A DNA stretch of 26,629 nt from Bacteroidales bacterium UBA2939 (GCA_002349055.1 DECD01000039.1:1-26629); one strand, 5' to 3'. Counted from the stretch's first letter, positions 7,707 to 14,507 are shown. The notes: a model not told the origin generated them from the sequence alone. Numbers and translations: made by a program.

Positions 7707-8551
7707 ATCTCAAATTCTGCGTTGGGATTGTCTTTCAGTTTATACACATGCTCGCGCATCATGGCGGCCCATTCGGCGGACGTATGCCTGCGGTCGAAGG
7801 TCTGCCACGGAATGGGCTTTCCGAAGGTGATGGAGAATGTCTTGCCGCGCTGGGCGAACATCTCGGCAGGGAGCATCGCCATTTCGAAGGAGAACCTGAT
7901 ACCCAGCCGCTTGCGGACATTCGCCACAGTGTAGAAGATGTTCCGGTTGCGGGCATCGGTGAAGACGGGCACCACATCGCGGTGATACTTCACCGCCTTC
8001 TTGATGAACGTGGGGTGCCACTCGAGGTCCTTGATAACGCCCTTCTGGCGGCGCGAAGCGGCTCCCGAAGGGTAGTATAGCAATATATTTTCTCCCGCAA
8101 ACGCCTGCTCAATGTTTGCCAACGTCTTGGTCCTGTTCACCTTGTTGATGGGAACAAACAGCTCGCGCGGCCCGGGCAGGTAGAGCAGGAAGTCGGTCAC
8201 CGGGAAGACGATGTCCTTCCGCTTGCGACCCACGGCGGCCATCAGCGCCAGCCCGTCGGGGCCTCCCAGCGGATGGTTGCCCACCACCATGGGGTACCCT
8301 TCCTCGGGCAGATTCTCCAACCCGTTCACCTTCACTTCCACACCCAGGTTCCACGGCTCCTTGCCTTCGAGAAAACCATAGACGAAATCGAGGCCGAACA
8401 GATGGCGGTCTTTGTAGATAGTCTCGTTGATTTCGTCGAGATGCAACAGGCGCTCGCCCCATTTCAGCACAAAACGGGGCACCTTGACGCCTTTGTCGGC
8501 CAGAATCTTCTGCAAGTCAATATAGTTCTCTGTGATTACCACCTGTTCCAT
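7703..8551 (-). CDS. glsA: PlsC-like O-acyltransferase of the GlsA/OlsA class
   Basis: This is a 282-residue lysophospholipid-acyltransferase-like protein. The catalytic block is VGNHPLGGPDG (90-100): His93 and Asp99 are separated by five residues instead of the canonical four (HX4D). The Pro-Leu-Gly-Gly insertion resembles the form I associate with Bacteroidetes and OlsF-like enzymes. Block III is YYPSGAASRR (159-168), replacing FPEGTRS, and LFVPINKVNR (131-140) resembles the substrate-binding block. No clear transmembrane helix is seen, so it is probably peripheral on the inner membrane. It is first in the glsA-glsB-engB-dacB operon, directly under a canonical promoter, and probably acylates the hydroxyl of the N-acyl amino acid made by GlsB. 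Confidence 0.78.
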   Translation of the reverse strand: MEQVVITENYIDLQKILADKGVKVPRFVLKWGERLLHLDEINETIYKDRHLFGLDFVYGFLEGKEPWNLGVEVKVNGLENLPEEGYPMVVGNHPLGGPDGLALMAAVGRKRKDIVFPVTDFLLYLPGPRELFVPINKVNRTKTLANIEQAFAGENILLYYPSGAASRRQKGVIKDLEWHPTFIKKAVKYHRDVVPVFTDARNRNIFYTVANVRKRLGIRFSFEMAMLPAEMFAQRGKTFSITFGKPIPWQTFDRRHTSAEWAAMMREHVYKLKDNPNAEFEI

Positions 8552-8578
8552 TCCAGTTTCTGTCTATAGATTCAGATT

Positions 8579-8612
8579 GCAAAGATACGACTTTTTTTTT
8601 ACATAGGAACAA
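8579..8612 (-). promoter_or_regulatory. Promoter for the glsA-glsB-engB-dacB operon
   Basis: On the minus strand, TATCTTTGC (8587-8579) is a -7 box preceded by A9-GTCG. A TTG at 8612-8610, 22 bases upstream, can be the -33 element. The leader is about 25 bases. No other promoter-like box is seen in the tight spaces between the four genes. Confidence 0.75.
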
Positions 8613-8713
8613 TAATTTTAACATTTCGTCTCCCAAGAGCAGATTTTAACATAAAAATCGTTAAAAACACCCTCAAGGCGGCCTCGGAAACGCGAAACAC
8701 ACGCCTAACGACA

Positions 8714-8810
8714 ACTACCTGATAACCACCTATCAACTCCCTACCATCTCCTAACCAACTCCTACCATGGTAGGAGTTGGTAGGGTGTTGGTAGGTCGAT
8801 GGTAGGGTTT
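8714..8810. repeat. Palindromic intergenic repeat element, copy 1
   Basis: A perfect 28-bp palindrome centred on CCATGG (8754-8781, arms ACCAACTCCTACCA and its complement) lies inside a wider region rich in CTACC on the left and GGTAG on the right. The 42 bases at 8754-8795 are identical to 21891-21932. It occupies the 339-base gap between the glsA and cstA promoters and could fold as a long hairpin in RNA or DNA. No terminator T-run is attached. The rest of this gap is AT-rich, with only the two divergent promoters recognised. Confidence 0.85.
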
Positions 8811-8836
8811 TCGTCCTTTTAACATAGCATGTTTTT

Positions 8837-8868
8837 TTTGCCATGTTGCAAAAAAGTCGTACTTTTGC
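8837..8868 (+). promoter_or_regulatory. Promoter for cstA
   Basis: TTTG (8837-8840) is followed after 19 bases by TACTTTTGC (8860-8868). This is nearly the ideal Bacteroidetes consensus, again in the A-tract/GTCGTA context. Because it lies upstream of ATG 8891, it rules out the earlier in-frame ATG at 8843 as the start. Confidence 0.85.
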
Positions 8869-8890
8869 AACGTTTTTTAGACATAGGATT

Positions 8891-10366
8891 ATGATTACAT
8901 TTATCGTCTCAATCATCTTGCTACTGCTAGGCTACTGGCTCTATTCCAAACTGATAGAGCGCGTCATCGGTGTCGACCCCAAGCGCGTGACGCCCGCCGT
9001 GGAACACCCCGACGGCGTCGACTATGTGCCGATGAAACCCTGGCGCATCTTCCTCATCCAGTTTCTGAACATCGCCGGCGTGGGTCCGATTATCGGTGCC
9101 GTGATGGGTGCCCAGTTCGGCACCGCCTCGTTCCTGTGGATTGTCTTCGGCTGCATCTTCGCCGGTGCCGTGCACGACTTCGTCGCGGGCTTCATCTCGC
9201 TGCGCGAGGACGGTGCCTCGCTGCCCGAAATCCACGGCAAGTACCTGGGCAACGGCATGAAGCAGTTCATGCGCTTTTTCACTGTCTTTCTGATGATTCT
9301 GGTGGGCGTGGTGTTCATCAAGACTCCTGCGTCGCTTCTCACGGGCGACCCCTTCGTACCCAGTTTCCTCGCCGGGATCGACAGCAACGTGATACTCTAC
9401 GGATGGATTGTCGTCATCTTCGCCTACTATCTGATGGCCACACTGCTGCCCATCGACAAGGTCATCGGCAAGATTTACCCCATTTTCGGCATCCTGCTAC
9501 TGGCCATGGCCGTGGCCATCGTGGTGGCCTTTATCGCCCACGGCATCGACATTCCCGAGGTGTGGGAGAAACTCTCCAACCAGCACCCACAAGCCGAGAC
9601 CTCGCCCATCTTCCCCATGATGTTCATCAGCATCGCCTGCGGAGCCATCAGCGGCTTCCATGCCACGCAGTCGCCCTTGATGGCTCGCTGCATGGTGAAC
9701 GAGAAGCAGGCGCGCCCCATCTTCTACGGTGCCATGATTGCCGAGGGTGTCGTGGCCCTCATCTGGGCTGCAGCCGCCGCCTATTTCTTCTATGGCGGCG
9801 ACGCCTCCATCTACCACGGCGAGAAAGATGCCGGCATGGTGAAGCTCATTGCCAACACATGGTTCCCGACGGCCATCGCCTTCATCACCCTGCTGGGAGT
9901 GGTGTCGGCAGCCGTCACCAGCGGCGACACCGCCCTGCGCTCGGCACGCCTCATCGTGGCCGACTTCATGCACATCGACCAGAAACCCGTGCCCAAGCGT
10001 CTGCTGGTGGCGGTGCCCATCTTCGCCATCACAGCGGGACTGCTCATCTTCGCCGTGGCCAACAACAACGGTTTCCAAGTCATCTGGCGCTACTTCTCGT
10101 GGGCCAACCAAGTGCTTGCCATGGTGACACTGTGGGCCATAACGGTATTCCTCAGCAAGTTCAAGCCCGGCACCTGCTGGTACTGGATTTCGCTGGTACC
10201 CGCCCTCTTCATGAGCATGGTGACCATCAGCTTCCTCTTCGTGGCACAGACGGAAGGTTTCGGCTCGATCCTCCCCCGCCCCGTGGGCTACGGCATCGCC
10301 GCTGCACTCACCATCGTCCTCGGCGTGCTGTTCTTTGTCAAAAAAGGACATAAGAATAGATGTTAA
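8891..10366 (+). CDS. cstA: CstA-family carbon starvation / peptide or pyruvate transporter
   Basis: This is a 491-residue polytopic inner-membrane protein with a CstA N-terminal domain and many hydrophobic helices. Diagnostic segments are FLNIAGVGPIIGAVMGA (about 58-74), AGAVHDFVAGF (91-101) and ISIACGAISGFHATQSPL in the middle. CstA proteins import peptides or pyruvate, often under carbon limitation; the substrate here cannot be told. The length suits the shorter Bacteroidetes form rather than the roughly 700-residue E. coli CstA. The start at 8891 was chosen because the upstream in-frame ATG (8843) lies within the promoter. It is transcribed alone or read into the next exported-protein genes, since no terminator hairpin was seen after it. 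Confidence 0.9.
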   Translation: MITFIVSIILLLLGYWLYSKLIERVIGVDPKRVTPAVEHPDGVDYVPMKPWRIFLIQFLNIAGVGPIIGAVMGAQFGTASFLWIVFGCIFAGAVHDFVAGFISLREDGASLPEIHGKYLGNGMKQFMRFFTVFLMILVGVVFIKTPASLLTGDPFVPSFLAGIDSNVILYGWIVVIFAYYLMATLLPIDKVIGKIYPIFGILLLAMAVAIVVAFIAHGIDIPEVWEKLSNQHPQAETSPIFPMMFISIACGAISGFHATQSPLMARCMVNEKQARPIFYGAMIAEGVVALIWAAAAAYFFYGGDASIYHGEKDAGMVKLIANTWFPTAIAFITLLGVVSAAVTSGDTALRSARLIVADFMHIDQKPVPKRLLVAVPIFAITAGLLIFAVANNNGFQVIWRYFSWANQVLAMVTLWAITVFLSKFKPGTCWYWISLVPALFMSMVTISFLFVAQTEGFGSILPRPVGYGIAAALTIVLGVLFFVKKGHKNRC

Positions 10367-10369
10367 AAA

Positions 10370-10397
10370 TTTTCAATTTTCAATTTTCAATTTTCAA
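10370..10397 (+). repeat. Tandem TTTTCAA array, four units (copy 1)
   Basis: Four exact 7-bp units TTTTCAA lie between the cstA stop and the next promoter. Two further four-unit arrays of the same unit occur at 23757-23784 and, reversed, at 25967-25994. The -33 region of the next promoter would fall inside this array. Confidence 0.9.
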
Positions 10398-10412
10398 TTC
10401 AGAAAAAAGTTG

Positions 10413-10421
10413 TATCTTTGC
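10413..10421 (+). promoter_or_regulatory. -7 box for the YD-repeat protein gene
   Basis: TATCTTTGC sits in the context AGAAAAAAGTTGTATCTTTGC, as in the other promoters of this window. No TTTG exists at the expected -33 distance; the TTTTCAA array occupies that place. Transcription should start near 10427. Confidence 0.65.
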
Positions 10422-10441
10422 ATTTTGAAAAAATGATGAAT

Positions 10442-11272
10442 ATGAAGAAAAATATCGCACTCGCGCTGGCCCTGCTCGTTGCCGGAACAGCCTTTGCCGC
10501 AGGGCACAAACCCCGCAAAACCTCGCGTTCCGAGATGGGAATCCACGGCAACGCCCTCTATGTAATTGAGTATACCTACAACCTCCACAGCGGTGTCGAC
10601 GGCGGCCGTCAACTCATCTGCATCGACAGCATCACCTTCGACAAACGCGGCAATTTCGCCGACAAATTCCGCACCAAAGCCAACGACTACACCTGGTACA
10701 GCTACTTCTTCGACGTCAACGGCTATTCGCTGGGTTGGAACGAGTACAACAAGGAGAAGATGCTCACCGGCCGCACCGCCTACCTCAACGACAAGGATGG
10801 CAACCGCGTGGAGCGCACCGTCTATCTGGGCAACCAGATGACCAAGAAAGAGAACTCAAAATATGTCAACGGCCTGATGATGGAGGAGCAGAGCTTCGAC
10901 AGCGATGGCCAAATGACCGAGCTGCGCAAATACAAATACGACCAGAAGGGAAACTGCACCGAGATTGAGTTCTACAACCGTAACGGCGACCTCATGCAGC
11001 GCTACCTCTACAAGTACGACAACCGTGGCAACCGAATCGAGTGGCGTTTCTACGATGCCGACGAGTTCCTCTCGGCCCTGACGACCTACTACTACGACGA
11101 CCACGACAACGTGATAGAAATCAGCTCGTTCAACTACGACGAGCACCTCAACTGGAAGCATTCCTACGTCTACGAATACGACGAGGACGACAACTGGGTG
11201 CGCCAGACCATCTACCGCAACAACGTCCCCTACCAGGTCATCGAGAGAGAGATCGCCTTCCCGGTGAACTGA
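10442..11272 (+). CDS. Exported protein with YD/RHS-like repeats, function unknown
   Basis: This 276-residue protein has a clear Sec signal peptide (MKKNIALALALLVAGTAFAAG). The C-terminal half carries four degenerate repeats with a period of about 26-28 residues, around YKYDQKGN, YKYDNRGN, YYYDDHDN and YEYDEDDN with intervening EIEFYNRNG-like strands. This resembles YD/RHS-type beta repeats in secreted Bacteroidales proteins, though far too short to be a toxin-encapsulating RHS shell. ATG codons at 10433 and 10436 are also possible starts. 10442 was chosen because it gives a standard signal peptide and a workable leader after the -7 box. The next gene overlaps its stop codon, so the two are coupled. 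It may be periplasmic or surface-located; the role is unknown. Confidence 0.7.
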   Translation: MKKNIALALALLVAGTAFAAGHKPRKTSRSEMGIHGNALYVIEYTYNLHSGVDGGRQLICIDSITFDKRGNFADKFRTKANDYTWYSYFFDVNGYSLGWNEYNKEKMLTGRTAYLNDKDGNRVERTVYLGNQMTKKENSKYVNGLMMEEQSFDSDGQMTELRKYKYDQKGNCTEIEFYNRNGDLMQRYLYKYDNRGNRIEWRFYDADEFLSALTTYYYDDHDNVIEISSFNYDEHLNWKHSYVYEYDEDDNWVRQTIYRNNVPYQVIEREIAFPVN

Positions 11273-12183
11273 TGGCTATGAAACGAATACTTATACTCCT
11301 ACTGAGCCTGCTCGCCGCTGTCGGTGGGCAGGCTCAGGGTTGTATAAAGGGTATCGTCACCGATGCAAAAACCGGCGGTCCGTTGCCGTTTGTAAGTGTC
11401 GTCATTCTCAAGGATGGCAAACAGGTCCACGGAGGGACGACCGATTGGGATGGCGTCTTTGTCATCAAACCGCTTGATACTGTAGGAACCTACAACATCG
11501 CAATCGATAATCCAGGCTACATTCGTTATCGTCGCGAGGGAATACGTGTGTTACCTGATGGCTTCACTTTTGTGGAAATTAAACTCAACCAGCTTGATAA
11601 TATTTGGCTTGATACTATAACGATTGTACAGGAAAATTATGGAAGCAAAGATGGAGCCATGTTGGCTCCGCTGTCGGAATACAAGATTGTAAGCCGCGAA
11701 TTGAAACGGCTGCTCGACCGTGTCATCGATGGCAAGTGCAACACCTATGACCACAAAGTGAAACCGCGGCGCATAAAGCGTGGCGAGTATTGTGATCTGC
11801 GTATCTTTTTCGCCCAGAGTATCGGCTACGTAAAATACCTTCACACACTCAAGAGTGTGGACCCAACGCAGCCGTGGCCCTTGGACATACCGTCGCCGTT
11901 GTTCTCGTTCGACAGCGCCACTGTCTGTATGTCGGTTACCACGACATACCATCCCGATGCATTTAGCAATGCCGAGGGTTATGTGAAGTACCGCGGCCGT
12001 ATATTCTTCCTTGTCTATCCGGTGGACGAATTGAAGGAATATTTTGAGCGTCGGGAAGGCCTTGGCGACCTGTTCAAATATAGAAAGATTCCCTCCGATG
12101 CACGCCGAGACCCACCCACATGGATCTATACCAAACAGCAGGGCGTATGGTACCGCTGGATGGAATTACCGAATGGTTTCTGA
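11272..12183 (+). CDS. Exported protein with carboxypeptidase-regulatory-like domain, function unknown
   Basis: This 303-residue protein starts with MAMKRILILLLSLLAAVGGQAQG, a signal peptide. Residues about 23-100 form a CarboxypepD_reg-like beta-sandwich (GCIKGIVTDAKTGGPLPFVSV, DWDGVFVIKPL, YNIAIDNPGYI), a domain common at the N-terminus of Bacteroidetes outer-membrane and exported proteins. The remaining ~200 residues contain no motif that I recognise, and no TonB-dependent barrel follows. The ATG overlaps the previous TGA stop (TGATG), which suggests translational coupling. An alternative start is ATG 11278. Codon use in the middle (AAT, GAT, ATA, TTG) is more AT-rich than in the preceding gene, so recent transfer of this part is possible. 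Confidence 0.7.
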   Translation: MAMKRILILLLSLLAAVGGQAQGCIKGIVTDAKTGGPLPFVSVVILKDGKQVHGGTTDWDGVFVIKPLDTVGTYNIAIDNPGYIRYRREGIRVLPDGFTFVEIKLNQLDNIWLDTITIVQENYGSKDGAMLAPLSEYKIVSRELKRLLDRVIDGKCNTYDHKVKPRRIKRGEYCDLRIFFAQSIGYVKYLHTLKSVDPTQPWPLDIPSPLFSFDSATVCMSVTTTYHPDAFSNAEGYVKYRGRIFFLVYPVDELKEYFERREGLGDLFKYRKIPSDARRDPPTWIYTKQQGVWYRWMELPNGF

Positions 12184-12963
12184 TTATCCGAACAGCGCCA
12201 GCTGGCGGACGCCCTGCTGGCAGTAGTGCTGGTAGGGGCAGGCGTAGGGGCTGAGGCAGTGCTGGCCCGTGGGGGTGGCGGGCTCGCCGTGGCGGAGGAT
12301 GTCCTTCATGGCGGCGATGTTGCGGGCTATCTCGTCATGCTGGGCGGCAAGCTCCTCGGTAAGGTCGACGATGGCAAAGCCTGGGTGCGCAGGCGTCTCG
12401 CCTGCAATGGTTTCGGCAGACGGGACGTCTGCGTACCCAGTGGCAGGCGAGACGCCTGCGTACCTAGCGTGGACGATACTGAAGTTGTGCACCTCGCGGC
12501 AATGCGAGATGACGTAGTGTTGCAAGGCGGCATCCCTTTTGTAGGTCTCGCTGAGGGCGGTGCCGCTTTTGACCTCATAGACTTCGAGGGTGCCGTCAGC
12601 GTTCTTGTGCACCACATCGGCGAGGACAAGGACATCGTCATAAAGGAACCCAGCCTCGAATAGCACCAACTCTCCCCCTAAGTTAGGGGGAGTACCCCAC
12701 AGGGGGGAGGGAGTGTGTATACCATCCAAGTATTGAGCTGTCAACTCGGGGTAGGCGTCGACGTTGCGCTTCAGTTCGGCGCTGATGTCAATGCCGTCGG
12801 GAAAGGTGTCTTTGAAAGCATACTCGAACTCGCGGCCGCGGTCGAAGCGCTGCATCTGCTCGCGTGTGTACTTCGCCAAGCGCGGATTGTGCACGTCGAG
12901 CCACAGGGCTCGGTCGCACTGCAGGCCGCGGATGTACTTGCTCTTGCTCAACAGATGGGTCAT
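12184..12963 (-). CDS. PD-(D/E)XK nuclease with Fe-S-type cysteines (DUF2779/Cas4/AddB-like), carrying repeat-derived insertions
   Basis: This 259-residue protein starts LSKSKYIRGLQCDRALWL, typical of the RecB-like DUF2779 group. Nuclease residues fit LADVV (Asp116) and EVYEVKSG (Glu130, Lys132). Four cysteines, Cys16, Cys236, Cys242 and Cys248 (C-x5-C-x5-C at the end), match the Fe-S clasp pattern of AddB/Cas4-type exonucleases. Known DUF2779 proteins are usually longer, so this is a short form or only the N-terminal module. Two internal segments look alien: residues about 84-98 (TPSPLWGTPPNLGGE) and about 168-194 (AGVSPATG...AGETPAHPG). They are encoded by palindromic repeats at 12670-12714 and 12389-12459. 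Both keep the frame and leave the catalytic residues intact. No cas, addA or other partner gene is nearby, so a role in DNA repair or defence is only inference. Confidence 0.75.
   Translation of the reverse strand: MTHLLSKSKYIRGLQCDRALWLDVHNPRLAKYTREQMQRFDRGREFEYAFKDTFPDGIDISAELKRNVDAYPELTAQYLDGIHTPSPLWGTPPNLGGELVLFEAGFLYDDVLVLADVVHKNADGTLEVYEVKSGTALSETYKRDAALQHYVISHCREVHNFSIVHARYAGVSPATGYADVPSAETIAGETPAHPGFAIVDLTEELAAQHDEIARNIAAMKDILRHGEPATPTGQHCLSPYACPYQHYCQQGVRQLALFG
12389..12459. repeat. Three 17-nt GC hairpins inside the nuclease gene
   Basis: Three hairpins with 7-bp stems and 3-nt loops lie in a row: GCAGGCGTCTCGCCTGC (12389-12405), GCAGACGGGACGTCTGC (12416-12432) and GCAGGCGAGACGCCTGC (12443-12459). 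The last two are each followed by GCGTACC. They look like copies of one mobile palindromic unit and encode the AGVSPA/AGETPA-like peptides of the nuclease. Confidence 0.85.
12670..12714. repeat. G/C-run palindromic repeat inside the nuclease gene
   Basis: A 21-bp palindrome (12672-12692, arms CTCCCCCTAA and TTAGGGGGAG around G) is followed by ACCCCACAGGGGGGAGGGAG. Translated on the minus strand it gives the low-complexity TPSPLWGTPPNLGG stretch, unlike the rest of the protein. It resembles a dispersed element that landed in frame. Confidence 0.7.
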
Positions 12964-12985
12964 CGCTTCAGATTTTTTCTCAATC

Positions 12986-13030
12986 AGAATAAAAAGAATA
13001 GGAAAGAATCTGCGTATTTCTTTTTATTCT
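12986..13030 (-). terminator. Possible terminator after the LOG-family gene
   Basis: A perfect 13-bp inverted repeat, AGAATAAAAAGAA (12986-12998) with TTCTTTTTATTCT (13018-13030) and a 19-nt loop, begins 3 bases after the LOG-gene stop in the minus direction. It is very AT-rich and the loop is long, so termination strength is doubtful. Confidence 0.35.
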
Positions 13031-13032
13031 TT

Positions 13033-13599
13033 TCATTCTTTTGGGCTTAAAAAAGAAAATATGTCTTCCACAGAATCTGCAGAGACCAGCCCCGCGGTGC
13101 TGCGCAGCAGGCCTTCGGCGCGCATGGCGTCGAGCTGGGCGAGGAAGGGGTTGTAGTAGCCGTCGATGTTGAGGAGTATCATGGGTTTGGTCTTGTAGGT
13201 GCCGTCGAGAATTCTCTGGCCGTCGACTATCTGCAGCTGATTCATGACCATGACTTCGGAGACTTCGTCGATAGTGCCGATGCCGCCGGGGAGGGCAATG
13301 AAGGCGTCGCAGGCTTCCATGATGCGCTCCTTGCGCTCGGCCATGCTGCGGACGCGGACGAGCTCGGTGACGCGCTGCGAGTGGATGATATCGTCGCTGA
13401 AGAGGTTGGGGATGATGCCGACGACGCGCCCCCCCTCCTCGAGCGCGGCACCGCTGACCACGCCCATGAGGCCGAGATTGCTGCCGCCATAGACGAGGGT
13501 GTGCCCCTCCTGGGCGATACGGCGGCCGAGGGCGGCGGCGGCCTCGACGATTTCCTTGTTGTGCGGCAGCGACGAGCCGCAGAAGACTGCTATGTTCAT
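13033..13599 (-). CDS. LOG family protein (nucleoside 5'-monophosphate phosphoribohydrolase-like)
   Basis: The 188-residue protein starting MNIAVFCGSS has the standard LOG-family (TIGR00730) length. The Rossmann-type N-terminus FCGSS (6-10), YGGSNLGLMG (37-46), MAERK (86-90) and PGGIGTIDE (104-112) are the family motifs for nucleotide binding and catalysis. Plant LOG and many bacterial homologues release the base from cytokinin or purine nucleoside 5'-monophosphates; the physiological substrate in Bacteroidales is not settled. A longer in-frame start at 13653 exists, but the extra 18 residues lack family similarity, so 13599 was chosen. No promoter-like -7 box was seen upstream. Confidence 0.9.
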   Translation of the reverse strand: MNIAVFCGSSLPHNKEIVEAAAALGRRIAQEGHTLVYGGSNLGLMGVVSGAALEEGGRVVGIIPNLFSDDIIHSQRVTELVRVRSMAERKERIMEACDAFIALPGGIGTIDEVSEVMVMNQLQIVDGQRILDGTYKTKPMILLNIDGYYNPFLAQLDAMRAEGLLRSTAGLVSADSVEDIFSFLSPKE

Positions 13600-13716
13600 T
13601 GTGTTGTTTCTGTTTTCATTGCCGTCCGCTGGTGTGCCCTGCAAAACATTCACTGGATGTTTCGCTCATTGGAGAATGAAGGATGGCAGCCATTTGGTAT
13701 AATTATCCGCATAAAA

Positions 13717-14217
13717 TTACGCAACGCCAATATATTCTGAGGAAAATTCAATATTGGTGATTGCGGCGTTTTCGATGGCTTCTTTAACCTCTTTGGTGCA
13801 GATATTCGTATATGTTCCTTTCAAGTGAAAGACATCATAGTCTTTCCAAGTGTTCAGGTCAAACCATACAATGTCTGCGTCTCTATCTTCTTTTACTATA
13901 GGCCCCGCTTCATTTATATTTAACCAGCCATAATATTTTTCTGTGACACCTTCAATCTCCGCAGGGAAACATTTGAAGCCATTGAACTGCCCCTCTTCAA
14001 GGACATTTTTAAGCCTTTCAGAAATGAGGAACTGCGACCAATTGAGGTATGGAACAATGTCGTATGGTTTTGTCCCCTTGCTTACCGTGTACCTCGAATC
14101 GGAAACGATTGGGTCGTTTTCTTCCAATAGCTTGAAAGAATAATAGTGCACAGCTGGCTCTATCTGCAATTCTCGCCATTGGTGCTTCGGGTAGAATCCA
14201 TAAAATATTTGTTTCAT
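13717..14217 (-). CDS. Imm11/DUF1629-like immunity protein, orphan
   Basis: This 166-residue soluble protein has no signal peptide. The order of features fits the Imm11 (DUF1629) family: an ISERLKNVLEE helix (about 85-95), then FPAEI, YYGWLNIN, DADIVWFD and YDVFHLKG, ending with KEVKEAIENAAITNIEFSSEY, where the family has an 'eaieea...GleF' terminus. Such proteins are proposed to neutralise polymorphic toxins and often occur as orphan immunity genes. No toxin gene lies next to it. Base composition is clearly more AT-rich than in the LOG gene, consistent with transfer. The family assignment rests on pattern recall only and could be wrong. Confidence 0.55.
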   Translation of the reverse strand: MKQIFYGFYPKHQWRELQIEPAVHYYSFKLLEENDPIVSDSRYTVSKGTKPYDIVPYLNWSQFLISERLKNVLEEGQFNGFKCFPAEIEGVTEKYYGWLNINEAGPIVKEDRDADIVWFDLNTWKDYDVFHLKGTYTNICTKEVKEAIENAAITNIEFSSEYIGVA

Positions 14218-14267
14218 AATGTTTATTGTTTCAATTCAATCTATTGTTTTATTCTGTCATTTTCACC

Positions 14268-14476
14268 GCTCATACATGCGGGGTGGACTTTCGGGGCGAA
14301 AATCGGCCTCGCATATATGCGGGGAGCACTTTCCAGTTGAAAATAGACCTCGCATATATGCGGAGCGCACTTTCCGGGTGAAAACCGGCCGCGCATATAT
14401 GCTGGGTGCGTTTACCGGGCCGATTCGTGACCCCGCATATATGCGCGGTGCGTTTTCACGCCTCGGCCGGCTCCGC
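14268..14476. repeat. Tandem 41-bp repeat array with a GCATATATGC core
   Basis: Five units repeat with periods 41, 41, 41 and 42. Palindromic cores lie at about 14270-14279 (one variant, CATACATGC), 14311-14320, 14352-14361, 14393-14402 and 14435-14444. Between cores, a looser conserved part reads roughly GCACTTTCCGGGTGAAAACCGGCC. The array fills the 308-base gap between the Imm11-like and GxxExxY genes; no gene is supported in this gap. Reading frames through it are caused by the repeats, and the unit length is not a multiple of three. Confidence 0.9.
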
Positions 14477-14490
14477 GTCGGTCGGTTTCT

Positions 14491-14507
14491 TTTAACACGA
14501 ATTGCCA
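14491..14507 (+). repeat. Inverted repeat left of GxxExxY gene
   Basis: TTTAACACGAATTGCCA is the exact reverse complement of 14979-14995, giving a perfect 17-bp pair 471 bases apart. The pair encloses only the GxxExxY gene. Confidence 0.85.

Noticed and set aside
8843..8890. Upstream ATG as the start of cstA
   Set aside because: The extra 16 codons cover the -7 box TACTTTTGC at 8860-8868, and the encoded peptide is not membrane-protein-like.
8599..8916. 105-codon minus-strand ORF across the glsA-cstA intergenic region
   Set aside because: It runs through both promoters and the palindromic repeat and shows no family features.
14268..14476. CRISPR array
   Set aside because: Only a 10-12 bp core is well conserved, the rest of each unit is also related between units rather than unique spacers, the period is constant, and no cas gene is present.
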